A stretch of DNA of 64,000 bases, from the NCBI GenBank assembly GCA_002424095.1, contig DIPL01000014.1:43415-107414 (forward strand), in the 5' to 3' direction. Shown here in pieces: positions 53,582 through 63,509 of the stretch. The notes under the pieces are model-generated. The model was not told where the DNA came from. It did no database searches and saw nothing but the letters and a program-made list of their open reading frames with translations. The stretch is from Christensenella sp. UBA5489 (GTDB lineage: Bacteria; Bacillota; Clostridia; Christensenellales; UBA1242). The position numbers were made by a program, and so were the translations under genes. Numbering within the stretch: the stretch's first letter is position 1; the number at the start of each line of letters is the position of its first letter.

Positions 53582-56197
53582 ATGGCTTTAACACCAATGA
53601 TGAGACATTATGTAGAAATTAAAGAGAAGTATAAAGATGCTGTTGTTTTTTATCGGCTAGGAGATTTCTACGAAATGTTTTTTGATGACGCCATTGAAAT
53701 TTCAAAAGTCTTAGACATTACTTTGACAGGACGTGATTGTGGCTTAGAGCAAAAGGCGCCAATGTGTGGTGTTCCGTTTCATGCGGCAGATAATTATATA
53801 GCAAGACTTTTAAAAGAAGGTTATAAGGTTGCAATTTGCGAACAACTTAATGAAGCAAAAAATGGTGTAAAGGTCGAGCGTGATGTCGTTCGTGTCATAA
53901 CTCCTGGAACTGTTACCGAAGATAATTTGCTGGAAGAACGAAAAAACAACTATATATTGAGTGTCTATAAAGATAAAGATGCTATTGGTATTGCTTATTC
54001 AGATATTTCAACTGGAGATTTTTATACAACTGAATATACAACCAAAAAAGATTCTAATTCAAATTCAAATATAATTTCAAGTCTAAATGATTTAATTGTC
54101 AGAATAAATCCTTCTGAAATTATTTGTAATATTGAAGGAAAACGTGCGCTTGAAGAAATTCCAGCGACAAAACTTTTAACTTTGCCAAAATTCGACGTAT
54201 ATTATAATTGGGCATTTGAAAGTGAAAGGGCAATAAAAAATCTTAAAACTCAATTTTCAAATGTTGTTTTAAATGTTTATGAATTAAATTATATGCCATA
54301 TGCTGTTTGCTCATGTGGATCATTGCTTGAATATTTAAATCAAACACAAAAGAAAAGTTTAATGCATATTAATAAAATCAAAAAAATTGATTCTTCAAAA
54401 TATATGATATTAGATGTAATTGCAAGGAGAAATTTGGAACTTGTCGAAACAATCCGAGAACGAAAGAAAAAAGGCTCGCTCTTGTCGCTTATAGATAACA
54501 CAAAAACATCAATGGGCGGACGACTTATTCGAAATTGGCTGGACCAACCGTTAAAAGATTCAGGGGAAATCAATGCACGTCTTATTGCTGTTGAAGAACT
54601 TTGTTCAAATTTGATTTTAAGAGAAAATTTAAGTGATGAACTTACGAAAATAAATGATATTGAACGCTTGACTTCACGTATAGGGCTTTGCCTTATAACG
54701 CCAAAAGAATGTATTAAACTCAAAAAATCACTTTCCGTAATTCCTGATATAAAAAATCTGATTTCTTGCACGAAATCTAAAAAACTGAAAAGTTTTTTTG
54801 ATAATATACAGGATTATTCATTCATATATAATTTTTTGGAAAGTGCCATTAAAGAACAACCACCGCAAAATATGCGTGGCGGTGATTTTATAAATGATGG
54901 TTACAGTGCAGAATTAGATGAATTTAGAAAAATTCAATTTCACGGTGGCGAATGGATTGCTCAACTTGAAGCGCAAGAGCAAGAAACAACGGGAATAAAA
55001 TCACTCCGAATTAAATTTAATAATGTTTACGGATATTTTATTGAAATAAATAAAAATCTTTTTGAACAAGTTCCTCTCAATTATCATCGAAAACAAACAG
55101 TTGGAAAATTTGATAGATATTTCACAGAAGAATTAAAAACAATTGAAGAAAAAATCTTAGGTGCAGAAGATGCTGCGATTAAACTTGAACAAAAACTATT
55201 TAACGAAATCCGAGAAAAATTAATTGACTATATAAAAGATTTTCAACAAATTTCTGCAATAATTTCCGAATTGGATTGCCTACTTTCGCTTGCACAACTT
55301 GCGGTTAAAAATAATTATGTGAAACCTAAAATCAGCGATACTTTTAAACACATAAAAATTATAGATGGCAGACATCCTGTGGTTGAAAAGCATTTAAAAG
55401 ACGGTCAATTTATTTCTAATGATACTTACATTGACTGTGAGAAAGATAAGATTATGATCATAACAGGTCCGAATATGGCGGGTAAAAGCACTTATATGCG
55501 ACAGGTTGCGATTATAACCTTACTTGCACACATTGGCTCATTTGTGCCTGCAAAATCTGCGGAAATAAGTATTGTCGATAGAATTTTTACAAGAGTCGGT
55601 GCAAGTGATGATTTATCTCTTGGTCAAAGCACTTTTATGGTTGAAATGATGGAAATGGCGAACATTTTACACAATGCGACGGACGAGAGTTTGATTATAC
55701 TCGACGAAATTGGTCGGGGAACTTCGACGTTTGATGGACTTAGTATTGCTTGGTCAATGGTTGAATATCTTTGCAAAAATATGAAAGCAAAGACCTTATT
55801 CGCAACGCATTATCACGAATTAACCGAACTTGAAGGAATGCTTGAAGGTGTTAAAAATTATAAAATAAATATAAAAGAAATTAATAATAACATTATTTTT
55901 TTAAGAAAAATTGTGCGAGGTGGGGCGAATCGAAGTTTTGGAATTGAAGTGGCGGCACTTGCGGGACTTCCTGATAAAATAATTTCACGTGCAAAAGAAA
56001 TAAGCCACAACATAGAACAACAGAATTTTAACAATAAACTTAGTTTGCAAAATGTTGAACAAAATGATGAACTCCAAACCAAAATGGAAGACAATTCACA
56101 AATTATTAAAATTTTGAAAGATTTGAATATTGAAAAAATTTCACCACTAGATGCTTTTGAAATTTTACAAAATTTAATTAAGCAAATAGACTATTAA
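53582..56197 (+). CDS. mutS: DNA mismatch repair protein MutS
   Basis: An 871-residue mismatch sensor. The N-terminal reading motif G-x-F-Y-E is present (RLGDFYEMFFDDA, Phe29 and Glu31). Connector, lever and clamp domains follow, then the ABC-type ATPase with Walker A IITGPNMAGKSTYMRQ, signature SLGQSTFMVEM and Walker B LIILDEIGRGTSTFDG. The C-terminal helix-turn-helix dimer region is intact. The length is normal for MutS1. The ATG has AAGGAG upstream. It is followed 64 bases later by mutL, then miaA and lexA. Confidence 0.97.
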   Translation: MALTPMMRHYVEIKEKYKDAVVFYRLGDFYEMFFDDAIEISKVLDITLTGRDCGLEQKAPMCGVPFHAADNYIARLLKEGYKVAICEQLNEAKNGVKVERDVVRVITPGTVTEDNLLEERKNNYILSVYKDKDAIGIAYSDISTGDFYTTEYTTKKDSNSNSNIISSLNDLIVRINPSEIICNIEGKRALEEIPATKLLTLPKFDVYYNWAFESERAIKNLKTQFSNVVLNVYELNYMPYAVCSCGSLLEYLNQTQKKSLMHINKIKKIDSSKYMILDVIARRNLELVETIRERKKKGSLLSLIDNTKTSMGGRLIRNWLDQPLKDSGEINARLIAVEELCSNLILRENLSDELTKINDIERLTSRIGLCLITPKECIKLKKSLSVIPDIKNLISCTKSKKLKSFFDNIQDYSFIYNFLESAIKEQPPQNMRGGDFINDGYSAELDEFRKIQFHGGEWIAQLEAQEQETTGIKSLRIKFNNVYGYFIEINKNLFEQVPLNYHRKQTVGKFDRYFTEELKTIEEKILGAEDAAIKLEQKLFNEIREKLIDYIKDFQQISAIISELDCLLSLAQLAVKNNYVKPKISDTFKHIKIIDGRHPVVEKHLKDGQFISNDTYIDCEKDKIMIITGPNMAGKSTYMRQVAIITLLAHIGSFVPAKSAEISIVDRIFTRVGASDDLSLGQSTFMVEMMEMANILHNATDESLIILDEIGRGTSTFDGLSIAWSMVEYLCKNMKAKTLFATHYHELTELEGMLEGVKNYKINIKEINNNIIFLRKIVRGGANRSFGIEVAALAGLPDKIISRAKEISHNIEQQNFNNKLSLQNVEQNDELQTKMEDNSQIIKILKDLNIEKISPLDAFEILQNLIKQIDY

Positions 56198-56261
56198 AAA
56201 AATTATTAGAACATTTATAATAAGTAAAATTTAAAATAAAAATCTATAAAAGGAAAACGTA

Positions 56262-58241
56262 ATGTCAAAAATTCAAATTTTAGATAAAATTATAACGAAT
56301 AGAATTGCAGCGGGCGAAGTTGTCGAGCGTCCTGCATCAGTGATAAAAGAGTTATTTGAAAACAGCATTGATGCAGGTGCAGATAAGATTTTGATTGAAA
56401 TTGAAGAGGGTGGCACGAAATCAATTTCTATAACTGATAATGGTGGCGGAATTGAATTTGACGATGTGAAAACTGCTTTTTTACCTCATTCAACAAGTAA
56501 AATTAAAAATCTCGAAGATTTAGAAAATATTGCCACTCTTGGATTTCGTGGGGAAGCACTTGCAAGTATTGCATCGGTAAGTCAAGTTGAAATTATAACA
56601 AAAACGAAAAACAATCTTGTTGCTGCAAAATTAATTGTCGAAGGTGGCGAATTTGGAAAAATAGAAGAAACGACTTTCAGTAACGGAACAAAAATAATAG
56701 TTAAAAATTTATTCTATAATACACCCGCACGACGTAAATTTTTAAGGAAAAATAAGACTGAACAAAGTGAAATTACAAACTTAATTGAGCGTTTAATGCT
56801 TGCAAATCCTAAAATTTCAATAAAATATGTTATTGATAATAAAACTGTATATAATACAATAGGCAGTGGTATGTTTGATAACATATATACAATATATGGA
56901 AAAGAAATTGCCAAAAATTTGATTCCAGTCGATTTCACAAATGGAAAATTTTCATTAATTGGATATATAGGAAAACCTGAAATTGCAAAACCAAATAGAA
57001 CATATCAAACTCTTATGATAAATGGTCGTGTAATCCAAAATTTTTTAATTTCAAACGCAGTTTCCTCCGCTTATGAAAATTATTTAATGAAAAACCGTTT
57101 TCCTTTTTTTGTTTTGAATTTTTTATTGCCGTATGATAGTGTTGATGTTAATGTTCATCCGAATAAACAAGAAGTTAAATTCGAAAAAACAAATTTAATA
57201 TACAGTTTTTTTGCAAATGCAATTTCCGAGGCATTATTTAAAACAAACTATGTTAAAGTTGTTAATGATTTTGCCCCTAAAACCAAAAGCGACAAAGAGC
57301 AAGAAATAGGAAAATCAAAATTAGCAGACGAAAAACTAGAAATAGAGGATCTTAGCCAATTAAACATAAATTCAAATTTAAAAAGCAATGCTACTGAAAA
57401 TTCAGCATCAGCAAAACCTTTAAAATCAACTGATTTCACTGATATTTTAAAAATAAGGGATTTTAAATCTTCTTTTGATTCAACGAAAATAAGTCCTACT
57501 CTTGATTTAAAATCTGATGAAAGTAATATATCAAAGATTTTTATAAAAAACTTAAAACAAAAAAACGAAATTGAACGTACTGACAAAACCGCTGTTACAG
57601 CCTTTCAAAATATTGAGAAAGACACAAATCAAAAACAAAGTCAAACGCAAAGTGTAATGTCTCAAATTGGTGAAAAGACAAAAATTATAGGTACAGTTTT
57701 TAATACATATATAATCGTTGAAAAAGGAAATAATTTATATATAATTGACCAGCATGCAGGGCACGAAAGAAAGTTGTATGATGAATTTAAAAAAGAAGTT
57801 GAAAAAAATATGCTTGCCGTTCAAGATTTATTAATCGCATATACTTTCCGCTGCAATTCGCTTGAATATCAATTTTTTATTGACAATTTGAAAAAGTTTG
57901 AAAAACTCGGCTTTTTTATGGAACCTTTTGGAAGCTTTAATATTAAACTTACAAAAATTCCGATGCTTTTTTGTGATATAAATCTTAAAGATTTTATTGA
58001 TGAAATTAAAGAAAATATAGTAGATTTCAATAAAAAAACCTCTGATATCTTAAAGGAAAAAATTGCTCAAAAAGCATGTAAATTTGCCATTAAGGCAGGT
58101 GATAAATTAACTTTATATGAAATTGAAAAATTTGTTAAAGATTTAGAAAACGACACTGTTTTACTTTGTCCGCATGGACGTCCGATTGTTATACAACTTG
58201 GAAAAAATCAATTTGAAAAATGGTTTAAAAGAATTGTTTAA
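56262..58241 (+). CDS. mutL: DNA mismatch repair endonuclease MutL
   Basis: A 659-residue GHKL ATPase that links MutS to strand removal. N-terminal motifs are AAGEVVERPASVIKELFENSID, ITDNGGGIEFDD and TLGFRGEALASIASVS. A polar linker (about 340-470) leads to the C-terminal domain, where the nicking-endonuclease motifs are present: DQHAGHERKLYDEF, ACKFAIKAGD and CPHGRP. The family form is DQHA-x2-E-x4-E; the last residue here is Asp. With no MutH in Firmicutes, MutL itself should nick. The ATG has AAAGGA upstream. Confidence 0.95.
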   Translation: MSKIQILDKIITNRIAAGEVVERPASVIKELFENSIDAGADKILIEIEEGGTKSISITDNGGGIEFDDVKTAFLPHSTSKIKNLEDLENIATLGFRGEALASIASVSQVEIITKTKNNLVAAKLIVEGGEFGKIEETTFSNGTKIIVKNLFYNTPARRKFLRKNKTEQSEITNLIERLMLANPKISIKYVIDNKTVYNTIGSGMFDNIYTIYGKEIAKNLIPVDFTNGKFSLIGYIGKPEIAKPNRTYQTLMINGRVIQNFLISNAVSSAYENYLMKNRFPFFVLNFLLPYDSVDVNVHPNKQEVKFEKTNLIYSFFANAISEALFKTNYVKVVNDFAPKTKSDKEQEIGKSKLADEKLEIEDLSQLNINSNLKSNATENSASAKPLKSTDFTDILKIRDFKSSFDSTKISPTLDLKSDESNISKIFIKNLKQKNEIERTDKTAVTAFQNIEKDTNQKQSQTQSVMSQIGEKTKIIGTVFNTYIIVEKGNNLYIIDQHAGHERKLYDEFKKEVEKNMLAVQDLLIAYTFRCNSLEYQFFIDNLKKFEKLGFFMEPFGSFNIKLTKIPMLFCDINLKDFIDEIKENIVDFNKKTSDILKEKIAQKACKFAIKAGDKLTLYEIEKFVKDLENDTVLLCPHGRPIVIQLGKNQFEKWFKRIV

Positions 58242-58316
58242 ATTGCTTTTATACGATATGAAAAAAGTTAAAGAACACAAAAAAATAAATGAGAGTTGGA
58301 GATTTAAAATTAATTT

Positions 58317-59255
58317 ATGAGTAAAAAAGTAATTGTTATTTTGGGTGCTACGGCAACAGGAAAAAGCGAATTTGCAATTGATTGTGCTGAAAAATTAAAC
58401 GGCGAAATAATTTCTGCCGATTCAATGCAAATATATAAGGAATTAAACATTGGAACTGCTAAGATTGGTGCTAATGAAATGAAAAAAATTCCACATTATT
58501 TAATTAATATAAAACATTTTTACGAAAATTATAATGTATGGCAATTTGTTAAAGATTGTAGAGATGCCCTTGAAAATATTTTCTCAAAAAATAAAACTCC
58601 GATTATTGTCGGCGGAACAAACTTATACATTAAAGCCTTAATTGAGAATTATGAATTTAATGATATAAAAAGAGATGAAAAAATACGCAACGAACTTAAT
58701 GATTTAGCACAAAAAAATGGCATAAATGCTTTATACCAAAAACTTTTTGAATTGAGTCCTGAAAAAGCGAAACAAATAAATCAAAATGATAGATCTCGTC
58801 TGATAAGGGCAGTCGAATGTGCAATAGCAGAAAAAGAATTAGAAAATTCGACATCAAATCCAAGTGAAAACATAAAATATAAAAAAATCGATTTAGAATT
58901 TAAATTATATGCTTTGGATATGCCACGTGAAGTTTTATACAAAAAGATTAACGAAAGAGTTGATGAAATGATAAAAAAGGGTTTACTTGAAGAAGTGAAG
59001 ACATTAAAAGAAAATGGATTAAATATTAAAATCCAAGCAGGAAAGAGCATAGGGTATCGTGAAATGTTGGCTTTTTTGGACAGAGAAATTTCCTATGAAT
59101 TAGTGGTTGAAAAAATAAAGCAACATAGCAGAAATTATGCAAAGCGACAATATACTTGGCTTCGAAGTATGAATAATATAATTTGGCTTGATGCTTTGAA
59201 TCGTGAAGAAGCATTAAATAAAGTTCTAGAAAATGAGATGGTTAAATTTGAATGA
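58317..59255 (+). CDS. miaA: tRNA dimethylallyltransferase MiaA
   Basis: A 312-residue enzyme that transfers a dimethylallyl group to A37 of tRNAs reading codons that start with U, the substrate of MiaB. The P-loop is VILGATATGKSEFAID (7-20). The next motifs are ISADSMQIYKELNIGTAKI and PIIVGGTNLYIKAL. The tRNA-gripping region contains GKSIGYREMLAFL and RQYTWLRSM, as in the family. GGAGA lies about 14 bases before the ATG, a long spacing. It lies between mutL and lexA; hfq, which follows miaA in many Firmicutes, is not here. Confidence 0.95.
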   Translation: MSKKVIVILGATATGKSEFAIDCAEKLNGEIISADSMQIYKELNIGTAKIGANEMKKIPHYLINIKHFYENYNVWQFVKDCRDALENIFSKNKTPIIVGGTNLYIKALIENYEFNDIKRDEKIRNELNDLAQKNGINALYQKLFELSPEKAKQINQNDRSRLIRAVECAIAEKELENSTSNPSENIKYKKIDLEFKLYALDMPREVLYKKINERVDEMIKKGLLEEVKTLKENGLNIKIQAGKSIGYREMLAFLDREISYELVVEKIKQHSRNYAKRQYTWLRSMNNIIWLDALNREEALNKVLENEMVKFE

Positions 59256-59280
59256 AATATTAATTAAAATTAAAAAAATC

Positions 59281-59292
59281 AAACAAATGTTT
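59281..59292 (+). promoter_or_regulatory. Possible LexA operator in front of lexA
   Basis: AAACAAATGTTT, an AAAC-N4-GTTT dyad one base per half-site away from the Bacillus DinR core GAAC-N4-GTTC. It abuts the -35 box of the lexA promoter, as expected for self-regulation. Confidence 0.35.
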
Positions 59293-59320
59293 TGCAAAAT
59301 GTTTTTTTTTATGGTATATT
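59292..59320 (+). promoter_or_regulatory. SigA promoter of lexA
   Basis: TTGCAA (59292-59297), a 17-base spacer and TATATT (59315-59320), 21 bases before the start codon. Confidence 0.55.
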
Positions 59321-59341
59321 TTATATAATTTGGTGGGTCGG

Positions 59342-59959
59342 ATGAAAAAAATTGATGAAAAATTAAATAAACTAATTGAGTTTATTCGAGATAATTTTTT
59401 GAATAAAGGATATGCACCGAATGTTAGAGAAATGTGCAAACATTTAGGTGTTAAATCAACAAGCACTATTGTTTATTATCTGAAAAAACTTGAAGAAAGA
59501 GGGTTGATAAAACGTGATTTTAATAAAAATCGTGCAATTGAATATTTAGGACATGATGCACAAATGGTAAAAAATCAATTTAATATGGTAAAACTTCCAC
59601 TTTTAGGACGTGTCGCCGGTGGAGAACCGCTTTTGGCAGAAGAGAATTTGATTGACATATTTTCTGTTTCTCAAAATTTTTTCGGAACCAATCAAGATTT
59701 ATTTATGCTAGAAGTTGTGGGAGATAGTATGATTGAAATCGGAATTGACCACGGCGACACTATTGTTGCTAAAATTCAAAACTATGCTGAAAATGGAGAA
59801 ATTGTCGTTGCAAGAACTCATCTTGGAACAACTGTAAAAAAATTTTATAAAGAAAACAATTGTTTTAGATTGCAACCGCAAAATATTTCTCATTTACCTA
59901 TGTATTTTGATGAAGTTGAAATTTTAGGAAAAGTTATTGCATTTATAAAACGATTTTGA
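59342..59959 (+). CDS. lexA: SOS repressor LexA
   Basis: A 205-residue repressor. The N-terminal winged helix (residues 1-70) has the recognition region APNVREMCKHLGVKSTSTIV. The self-cleavage site Ala92-Gly93 is in LLGRVAGGEPLL. The catalytic pair is Ser129 (VVGDSMIEIGIDHGD) and Lys166 (GTTVKKFYK), so cleavage stimulated by RecA should work. The open frame reaches TTG 59330, but ATG 59342 has a GGTGGG site and gives the usual N-terminus. It is the last gene of the mutS-mutL-miaA-lexA run and convergent with the recombinase gene. Confidence 0.94.
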   Translation: MKKIDEKLNKLIEFIRDNFLNKGYAPNVREMCKHLGVKSTSTIVYYLKKLEERGLIKRDFNKNRAIEYLGHDAQMVKNQFNMVKLPLLGRVAGGEPLLAEENLIDIFSVSQNFFGTNQDLFMLEVVGDSMIEIGIDHGDTIVAKIQNYAENGEIVVARTHLGTTVKKFYKENNCFRLQPQNISHLPMYFDEVEILGKVIAFIKRF

Positions 59960-59965
59960 TTTGAT

Positions 59966-61012
59966 TTATTTATTTTTAGGATTTCTCAAAGAAATTTTCG
60001 TTGCGGCATCTTTCCGGATATCTTCACTTATTGCCGCATAGTGTTTTTTCGTTGTGTTTACATCTCTATGACCGAGTACATCGGCAACGATATATATGTC
60101 TTTTGTCGCTCTATACAAATTTGTACCATAAGTACTTCTTAATTTATGCGGACTTATGTTTTTAAGCGGAGAAATTGCTTTGGCATATTTTTTAACTAAG
60201 TTTTCAACTGCTCGCACACTTATTCTTCGGTTTTGCAGTGAAATAAAAAGTGCTTTTTCATTTTGAGACAATTTTTTTAAATTTTCTCTGACTTTAAGCC
60301 ATTTTAAAAGAGCATCTTTTATCTCTCCCGAAAAATATAAAACGGTTTTATTGCCTCCTTTTCTTGTAATTACAAAAGAATTCGTTTCAAAATCTATATC
60401 ATTAAAATTCATTCCAACAAGTTCGCTGACTCGAATTCCTGTCGCTAAAAATAAACTTAAAATTGCGACATCACGTTCACGTGTGTTTTTATTATAGATC
60501 TGTTGCCATTGAGATAAACTACTGGCACTTTCAGCCTGTTCCAAAATTTTTTCGACTTCGTCTAAATCCAATCTGACAATATTTTTTTCGTGAATTTTTG
60601 GCGTACTTACTTTGCTGGCAACATCAAATTTAATTCTGTCATTGTTAAATAAAAACTTAAAAAGACTTCGTATGCTTGCAAGTTTTCTTGCTTTTCCACG
60701 TTCACCATTTTTAAAATTTCGACCATTATATGTATAGTAAGATAAATAACTTAAAAAGGAAACTATGTCGGATGATGTAATTTTCTCCAAATGATTATAG
60801 GAAATTTTTTTCATAGGAATTCCAAATTTATATTTCGAAATAAAGTCAAAAAAAATTCTTAAATCCAAGACATAACCAAGACGAGTTAGGGAAGTTGTAT
60901 AGTTTTCGATTTCGTAAATAAAGTCAATACAAAATAAAGGTAATTCACGCAGAATCTGTGAAATTTTATCAACATTTGCCCTATCTCTTTCTATATAATA
61001 ATTGTCTTTCAT
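59966..61012 (-). CDS. Tyrosine recombinase (XerC/XerD type)
   Basis: A 348-residue tyrosine recombinase. The full catalytic set is present: Arg194 (ATGIRVSEL), Lys218 (TRKGGNK), His289 and Arg292 (SPHKLRSTYGTNLY), His315 (LGHRDVNTT) and the nucleophile Tyr325 (KKHYAAI). The N-terminal core-binding SAM-like domain covers about 25-130. No att site or phage genes are nearby, and the location between lexA and serS is housekeeping. It may be the chromosome-dimer resolvase or a Xer homologue with another role. It is somewhat longer than Bacillus XerC/CodV (about 300) because of N-terminal and internal extra residues. Upstream of the ATG, the ribosome binding site is weak. Confidence 0.88.
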   Translation of the reverse strand: MKDNYYIERDRANVDKISQILRELPLFCIDFIYEIENYTTSLTRLGYVLDLRIFFDFISKYKFGIPMKKISYNHLEKITSSDIVSFLSYLSYYTYNGRNFKNGERGKARKLASIRSLFKFLFNNDRIKFDVASKVSTPKIHEKNIVRLDLDEVEKILEQAESASSLSQWQQIYNKNTRERDVAILSLFLATGIRVSELVGMNFNDIDFETNSFVITRKGGNKTVLYFSGEIKDALLKWLKVRENLKKLSQNEKALFISLQNRRISVRAVENLVKKYAKAISPLKNISPHKLRSTYGTNLYRATKDIYIVADVLGHRDVNTTKKHYAAISEDIRKDAATKISLRNPKNK

Positions 61013-61244
61013 ATAAGAATACTAGCATATTCATATAATTAAATCAATTAAAATTAATGTAGTATTAAATTAATACTGCGATAAATTAATATTTTGCGAC
61101 GTTTTAAAAAATGAAATTATAGAACTTTCTGCGATAAAATTTATACTTTTATTGCTTTTATAAATTTTTAGTGTTATAATTTATTAATTTGAATATTATT
61201 TTTATACTTTTTTATAAAAGTGCTTATAATGGGAGAAAAAGAAA

Positions 61245-62534
61245 ATGTTAGATATAAATTTAATAAAAGAAAATCCAGAGAAAGTTAGTAAAGCATTAAA
61301 GAAAAAGGGTTGGGAGGTTGATTTTGGCAATCTTATCAAACAAATCGAGGAGAAAAATAAAGCAGTAAAAAAAAGTGATGATTTGAAAGCAGAGCGAAAT
61401 AAACTTTCGGCACAGGTTCCTGTGCTAAAAAAACAGGGAAAATCGGTTGAAACTATTTTTGAAGATGTAAGAAATATTAATAACCAAATTGAAATTTTTG
61501 ATGCACAAGTAAAAGAATTAGATACTGAAATTTTTGAATTTTTGAGTGCTTTACCAAATATGCCTGATGATGACTTACTCGCAGGTGGAAAAGAAAACAA
61601 TAAAACGATAAAAACATTCGGCAAAAAGCCTGAGTTTGATTTTAAACCGTTGGACCACGTTGAACTTTGCGAAAAGCTTGGTTTAATTGATTATGCACGT
61701 GCGGCGAAAATCAGTGGCAAAGGAACTTGGATTTATATTGGCGATGGGGCTCGTTTGGAATGGGCTTTATTGAATTTTTTCATAAGCGAACATTTAAAAG
61801 ATGGATATGAATTTATACTTCCACCTCACATTTTAAACTATGAAAGTGGTTTTGTGGCAGGGCAATTTCCAAAATTCAAAGAAGATGTCTTTTGGTTAAA
61901 GGGCATAGAACCTGAAAAATTTTTATTGCCAACTGCTGAGACAGCACTTGTAAATTTTCATAGAGATGAAATTTTAAATGAAAAAGATTTACCGAAAAAA
62001 TATTTTGCATATACACCGTGTTATAGATGCGAAGCGGGCAGTTATAGAACGGAAGAGCGAGGAATGATTCGAGGTCATCAGTTTAACAAGGTAGAAATGT
62101 TTCAATATACAACACCGGAAAATTCGGATGCTGCTTTTGCCGAATTGGTTAAAAAAGCCGAAACTTTGGTTGAAAAACTTGAACTGCATTTTCAAACGAG
62201 CAAACTTGCTGCGGGTGATTGTTCACACGGAATGGCAAGAACGTATGATATAGAAGTTTGGATACCGAGCATGAACAACTATAAAGAAGTTTCGTCGGCA
62301 AGTAATGCACGTGATTATCAGGCAAGGCGGGGAAACATAAAATTTCGCAATACCAAAACTAAAAAAACACAATTTTGCCATATATTAAATGCATCTGGTC
62401 TTGCAACTGCACGTATTATTCCTTCAATTGTCGAACAATTCCAAAATGAGGACGGAAGTGTTAATATACCTTCGGTATTAGTACCTTTTATGAACGGTCA
62501 AACCGTTTTGAATCCAATTAAACGAAATAATTGA
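61245..62534 (+). CDS. serS: Seryl-tRNA synthetase
   Basis: A 429-residue class II synthetase that charges tRNA-Ser and starts the selenocysteine route where it exists. The first 100 residues form the long coiled-coil arm that touches the tRNA variable arm. Motif 2 is YTPCYRCEAGSYRTEERGMIRGHQF and motif 3 is NASGLATARIIPSIVEQFQN. The region SASNARDYQARR, which binds serine and ATP, is intact. The ATG follows GGGAGA. I see no T-box leader in the 230 bases upstream. Confidence 0.97.
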   Translation: MLDINLIKENPEKVSKALKKKGWEVDFGNLIKQIEEKNKAVKKSDDLKAERNKLSAQVPVLKKQGKSVETIFEDVRNINNQIEIFDAQVKELDTEIFEFLSALPNMPDDDLLAGGKENNKTIKTFGKKPEFDFKPLDHVELCEKLGLIDYARAAKISGKGTWIYIGDGARLEWALLNFFISEHLKDGYEFILPPHILNYESGFVAGQFPKFKEDVFWLKGIEPEKFLLPTAETALVNFHRDEILNEKDLPKKYFAYTPCYRCEAGSYRTEERGMIRGHQFNKVEMFQYTTPENSDAAFAELVKKAETLVEKLELHFQTSKLAAGDCSHGMARTYDIEVWIPSMNNYKEVSSASNARDYQARRGNIKFRNTKTKKTQFCHILNASGLATARIIPSIVEQFQNEDGSVNIPSVLVPFMNGQTVLNPIKRNN

Positions 62535-62552
62535 AACTGAAAAATATATAAA

Positions 62553-63509
62553 ATGAAGATTTTTGATAGGGGAACAATTGAAAGCTTTGCAATCGGCGTT
62601 GATTTTGATATAATTGACGACGCATTTTCAACTCTCACTGCAATCATTGACAATGCGCTATCAGATCTCAAAAAGGACAACGCTTTTATTATTGGAACTA
62701 GCGAAATTATGCCGATAAATGAATTCTATACAGGTGCAATTTCACCAAATTCCACATTTGATGTTTTTTTGATTTTAACAAGTTCGCAACTTGAATTTAA
62801 TTCAATAAAACTAAACAAGAATAAATTAAAAAACTTCTCTAACAGAATAAAAATAGCCTGGCAAGACCAAAAAGTTAATAAAAAAAAGAAGAGAAGGTGG
62901 TGGCGGAAATCAGAGAACAAATTATTAGATAATCAGTTGCCGAAAACTCGTGATAAAAATATATATAATATTTTCGATTTCAACAGAGATTTATTAAATA
63001 TGATTGCACGATATATCACACAAACCACAATATGTAGTCTTGAAAGAGGTGTGATTACAATAAATGGCGAAAGTTTACCTTTCAAAACACGTATTATTCC
63101 TGTTGTCAATAAATTCGGTTCATATAACTTTTTTTTAGAAAATAAGGGCAAATTCATAAATATTGATTTTAAAAATAGATTCAAAAATCTTAACCGAATG
63201 ATTGAAAAATTCGGCAATAATTTCCTTGTACTTTTAAGGATTTTTAACACATTATATTTCAATTTATACAACGCATCGCCAAACCAAATTTTTATTGAAA
63301 GTCTAGTTTTTAATCTCCCGAGCGAAGTTTTTTTAAAGAAATCAAATTATGAAAGTTTTGTTTTTGCAATAAATTTTTTAATAAATACAAATTTATCGAC
63401 CTTAAATTCAATTTCGGATTCGAAAAAAATTTATGAAGACAAACTTTGTGAAACCAGTATAAACCAAATAAAAGATTTTTTTAATAAAATAAAAAAATAT
63501 TCAAATTAA
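62553..63509 (+). CDS. Hypothetical protein downstream of serS
   Basis: A 318-residue soluble protein of unknown function, 18 bases after serS and probably co-transcribed, though it has no ribosome binding site. The sequence is alpha/beta. A segment FYTGAISPNSTFDVFLIL is faintly like the G-S-x(n)-D-x-D region of nucleotidyltransferases, but only one acidic residue is present and there is no Gly-Ser pair, so I do not call it that. A strongly basic patch with two Trp (KKKKRRWWRKSENK) suggests contact with nucleic acid or membrane surfaces. Confidence 0.6.
   Translation: MKIFDRGTIESFAIGVDFDIIDDAFSTLTAIIDNALSDLKKDNAFIIGTSEIMPINEFYTGAISPNSTFDVFLILTSSQLEFNSIKLNKNKLKNFSNRIKIAWQDQKVNKKKKRRWWRKSENKLLDNQLPKTRDKNIYNIFDFNRDLLNMIARYITQTTICSLERGVITINGESLPFKTRIIPVVNKFGSYNFFLENKGKFINIDFKNRFKNLNRMIEKFGNNFLVLLRIFNTLYFNLYNASPNQIFIESLVFNLPSEVFLKKSNYESFVFAINFLINTNLSTLNSISDSKKIYEDKLCETSINQIKDFFNKIKKYSN

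Noticed and set aside
59966..61012. Tyrosine recombinase as an integrase of a mobile element
   Set aside because: There are no phage or plasmid genes, repeats or tRNA target next to it, and both neighbours are housekeeping. A Xer-type role is more likely.
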